From positions 1-38,754 of the forward strand of contig CAYSLA010000012.1 in the NCBI GenBank assembly GCA_964431685.1: a stretch of DNA of 38,754 bases, written 5' to 3'. This stretch comes from CAYSLA01 sp964431685. GTDB lineage: Bacteria > Armatimonadota > UBA5829. A model generated the notes under the pieces. That model had not been told where the DNA came from, made no database searches, and worked only from the letters and a program-made list of their open reading frames with translations. A program made the translations under genes and the position numbers. Shown in pieces: positions 37,099-38,754 of this stretch (the first letter of the stretch is position 1; each line of letters opens with the position of its first letter).

Positions 37099-38475
37099 CT
37101 ATCTGCGGACTCGGGTGACGAAACCACCCATACCCGCAACACCTGCCAGCAGGGCGAGAATGCTGGCCGGCTCGGGAACCGGGGCGCACTTGCGTGCGAC
37201 CTTGAAGATGTCAGTGTTGTCGATATACGCGCCGCGGACAGGATCCAGTCCCGTGGCATACTGAGCGAAGAGCTCGGAGCCCGCGCCTTTGACGTAAAGC
37301 GGGACCAGTTCGTTGGTGTGGCTTCCGGAGTTCCACTTAAGACCGGGCATCACGCCGACGCCGTTGTTCACCACGCTGGTCTCACCATTCGGGCCAGTGA
37401 TCATACCGTTGCCATGATCGCCCGTGACAATCACCAGGGTGTCGTCCCAACTGCTGAAGGTCTCAACCCACGCGATGACAGAATCGACCGCCAAGTCGAA
37501 GTCCATCTGCTCCTCGATTATCCGCGAGGTCTGGTTGGCATGTGCCGCCCAGTCGACTGCTCCACCTTCCATCATAACGAAGAAGCCTGTTGTGTTGTTA
37601 TCCAGCACGTTCAGGGCTCCGAGGGCCATCTCGCGGAGGGTGGGAACGTTGCCGTTGAGCGGGTCGTAACCGGGTTTGTCACTGGAACTGTAGCCGCTGC
37701 GGCCCTGCTGAGCAGTTGAGTATGCCTGGAATGTGCCACAAACCTTGGCGGGAGTGGCGCCAGTGGCAAGGTCGATGAACTGAGCACGAGTCTGCAGAAG
37801 GGTGTAGCCGGACGCGCCGCCGGTCAGGTTATCCCAGTTGGACTGGCCAACGTTGCCGTATTTTGGCGTCGACAGCGGTTTGCCGTTATCGTCAAACCAC
37901 GGATTGCCGGCGCCCATAATCACGTCCATGCCGCTGGCAATCATCTCGGCGGCGATCTGCGAGTAGTTGTTCCTGCTCGAATTGTGAGCCATGACTCCGC
38001 CAGGCGTGGCATGAGTCCAGTTGACAGTTGAAACGGCACCCACAGCGCCGCCGTTCTGCTTGTAGACCTCGGCAACCGTGGTCAATGGGGCGCCGCTGGT
38101 GCTCCAGTTGAGCTGGCCGTCGTAGTTCTTGATACCGGTGAGCATAGCTGTGATGGCAGAAGCAGAGTCGGTAGCGCCGGTCTTCAGATAAGACTGGTTC
38201 GGCTTCAAGCCGCCCATGCCATCGCTTACCCATGCCTGGCTCGGGCTATACCCGGCGGGGTTGTTGGCGGAATAGGTGGACATGGCGTAGTGGGTCCACC
38301 CAGAGCCCTGGTAAGACTGGGTCTTGCCTTGCCAGTAGTTGCTGGCGTCCACGGAGCCGTAGCTCCAGCCATCACTCACCATCAGAATCACATTCTTGGC
38401 TGCGGCATTCGCCGCGCCAATGGTGGCAGCCGCAATGCCGGCCGCGCACACGATAGTCAGCAGTCTCTTCATCAT
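37099..38475 (-). CDS. alkaline phosphatase with PEP-CTERM sorting signal
   Basis: The 458-residue exported protein has a signal peptide ('KRLLTIVCAAGIAAATIG', cleavage after the Ala-rich stretch near 25). Its alkaline phosphatase fold shows 'VILMVSDGWS' (metal-binding Asp35), the nucleophile loop 'TGATDSASA' with Ser104, 'VTGDHGNGM' (metal-binding Asp and His) and 'GSHTNELVPLY' (His). The C-terminus reads 'PVPEPASILALLAGVAG' plus a basic 'TRVRR' tail, a classic PEP-CTERM signal recognised by exosortase. The organism must then have exosortase and an exopolysaccharide locus, not present here. The ATG at 38475 follows GGAGG with an eight-base spacer; a second ATG is adjacent. Release of phosphate outside the cell is the likely role. 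Confidence 0.93.
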   Translation of the reverse strand: MMKRLLTIVCAAGIAAATIGAANAAAKNVILMVSDGWSYGSVDASNYWQGKTQSYQGSGWTHYAMSTYSANNPAGYSPSQAWVSDGMGGLKPNQSYLKTGATDSASAITAMLTGIKNYDGQLNWSTSGAPLTTVAEVYKQNGGAVGAVSTVNWTHATPGGVMAHNSSRNNYSQIAAEMIASGMDVIMGAGNPWFDDNGKPLSTPKYGNVGQSNWDNLTGGASGYTLLQTRAQFIDLATGATPAKVCGTFQAYSTAQQGRSGYSSSDKPGYDPLNGNVPTLREMALGALNVLDNNTTGFFVMMEGGAVDWAAHANQTSRIIEEQMDFDLAVDSVIAWVETFSSWDDTLVIVTGDHGNGMITGPNGETSVVNNGVGVMPGLKWNSGSHTNELVPLYVKGAGSELFAQYATGLDPVRGAYIDNTDIFKVARKCAPVPEPASILALLAGVAGMGGFVTRVRR

Positions 38476-38505
38476 TCTTTGTGCCTCCATAGTATTTGCC
38501 GCCAA

Positions 38506-38754
38506 ACAGGTTGGGTCAGCAGCTTCGCACGCGGGACCTCAGACTATTGTCCCGTCGGGTTAGTTATTGACACAAAACTCTACAGGATGCTTGCCTTTGC
38601 ATTGTCTTTAGGCTATTCTTTGCTGCGCCTCCCGGAGCCGGGGGCAGGACTGCGTTCGCCCCAACACTGCCTCCGCTCCCTGAGGCGGCAACTCTTCTTG
38701 CGTTGCATCACGTAAGAATCGCACCATGGTGTATTTCTTGCATCACGAGAGATC
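38506..38754. other. unassigned upstream region of the alkaline phosphatase gene
   Basis: I see no gene, no repeat shared with the rest of the window and no clear Pho box here. The best minus-strand promoter (TTGTGT, 18 bases, GACAAT near 38577-38548) is too weak to call. A small GC hairpin (GCCTC/GAGGC near 38669-38686) is present. Confidence 0.3.

Noticed and set aside
38580..38640. c-di-GMP (GEMM) riboswitch before the PEP-CTERM phosphatase
   Set aside because: The minus strand has a GCAAAGGC string, but I find no GNRA tetraloop-receptor layout or paired P1/P2 stems.

Overview
The window is bacterial chromosome, moderately GC-rich and densely coded, with intron-free genes, Shine-Dalgarno sites and recognisable sigma70-type promoters. 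No rRNA or tRNA gene is present to place it. A PEP-CTERM sorted alkaline phosphatase, a very large secreted TPR protein, many beta-propeller and creatininase-type catabolic genes, frequent TTG starts and abundant dispersed palindromic repeats suggest an environmental lineage of the Armatimonadota/Planctomycetota kind. That placement is an inference, not something the sequence proves.

Layout. Bases 1-2770 (+) carry the end of an FGGY sugar kinase, a creatininase-family amidohydrolase and a TIM-barrel glycosidase-like protein. A repeat-filled gap follows (2771-3217), then enolase on the minus strand. Divergent from enolase, 4710-8512 (+) is a tight three-gene run: two related beta-propeller proteins and a five-bladed-propeller glycosidase-like protein. 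A Fic-domain protein follows immediately. After ywbE, the apt/mtnA pair (-) joins adenine salvage to methionine salvage. Bases 11.5-13.4 kb hold a toxin-antitoxin cluster: a TacA/TacT (RHH-GNAT) pair, a possible antitoxin remnant and a PIN toxin with its antitoxin. Bases 13.5-17.8 kb (+) carry a membrane-anchored small protein with a GT2 glycosyltransferase, then a small heat-shock protein and Lon protease. Bases 17.9-23.0 kb (-) form a queA-led series: queA, an HTH protein with a long linker, a GT4 glycosyltransferase, a coupled Cys-containing unknown, and a PAS/PAS/RsbW-like kinase with its own likely promoter. Bases 23.4-29.1 kb hold a coiled-coil protein divergent from an O-antigen-ligase/TPR fusion, then an 840-residue TPR protein. 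Bases 29.2-31.0 kb (-) encode a HAD-IIA phosphatase and a nitrilase-family hydrolase. Bases 31.2-33.5 kb (+) encode a URO-D-fold protein, a possible 48-residue protein and a TolB-like propeller. The last part has a GspG-tailed membrane protein (-), a Cas4/RecB-like Fe-S nuclease (+), an XRE/ImmA-type regulator-protease pair (-) and the PEP-CTERM alkaline phosphatase (-).

How they work together. The left third looks like carbohydrate or heterocycle catabolism. The middle combines stress functions (TA modules, Hsp20, Lon, PAS kinase) with envelope glycan synthesis (GT2, GT4, O-antigen ligase). The right part mixes small hydrolases, exported proteins and a protease-controlled regulator.

The most unusual features are: (i) a dispersed palindrome family whose stem arms change in a compensatory way; (ii) three hairpin repeats inserted in frame into the O-antigen ligase gene; (iii) a URO-D gene with an amber codon 19 codons before a family-like C-terminus; and (iv) several SD-less genes whose ATG sits 7-11 bases after a -10 box. 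I did not find a clearly new multi-gene defence or secretion system.
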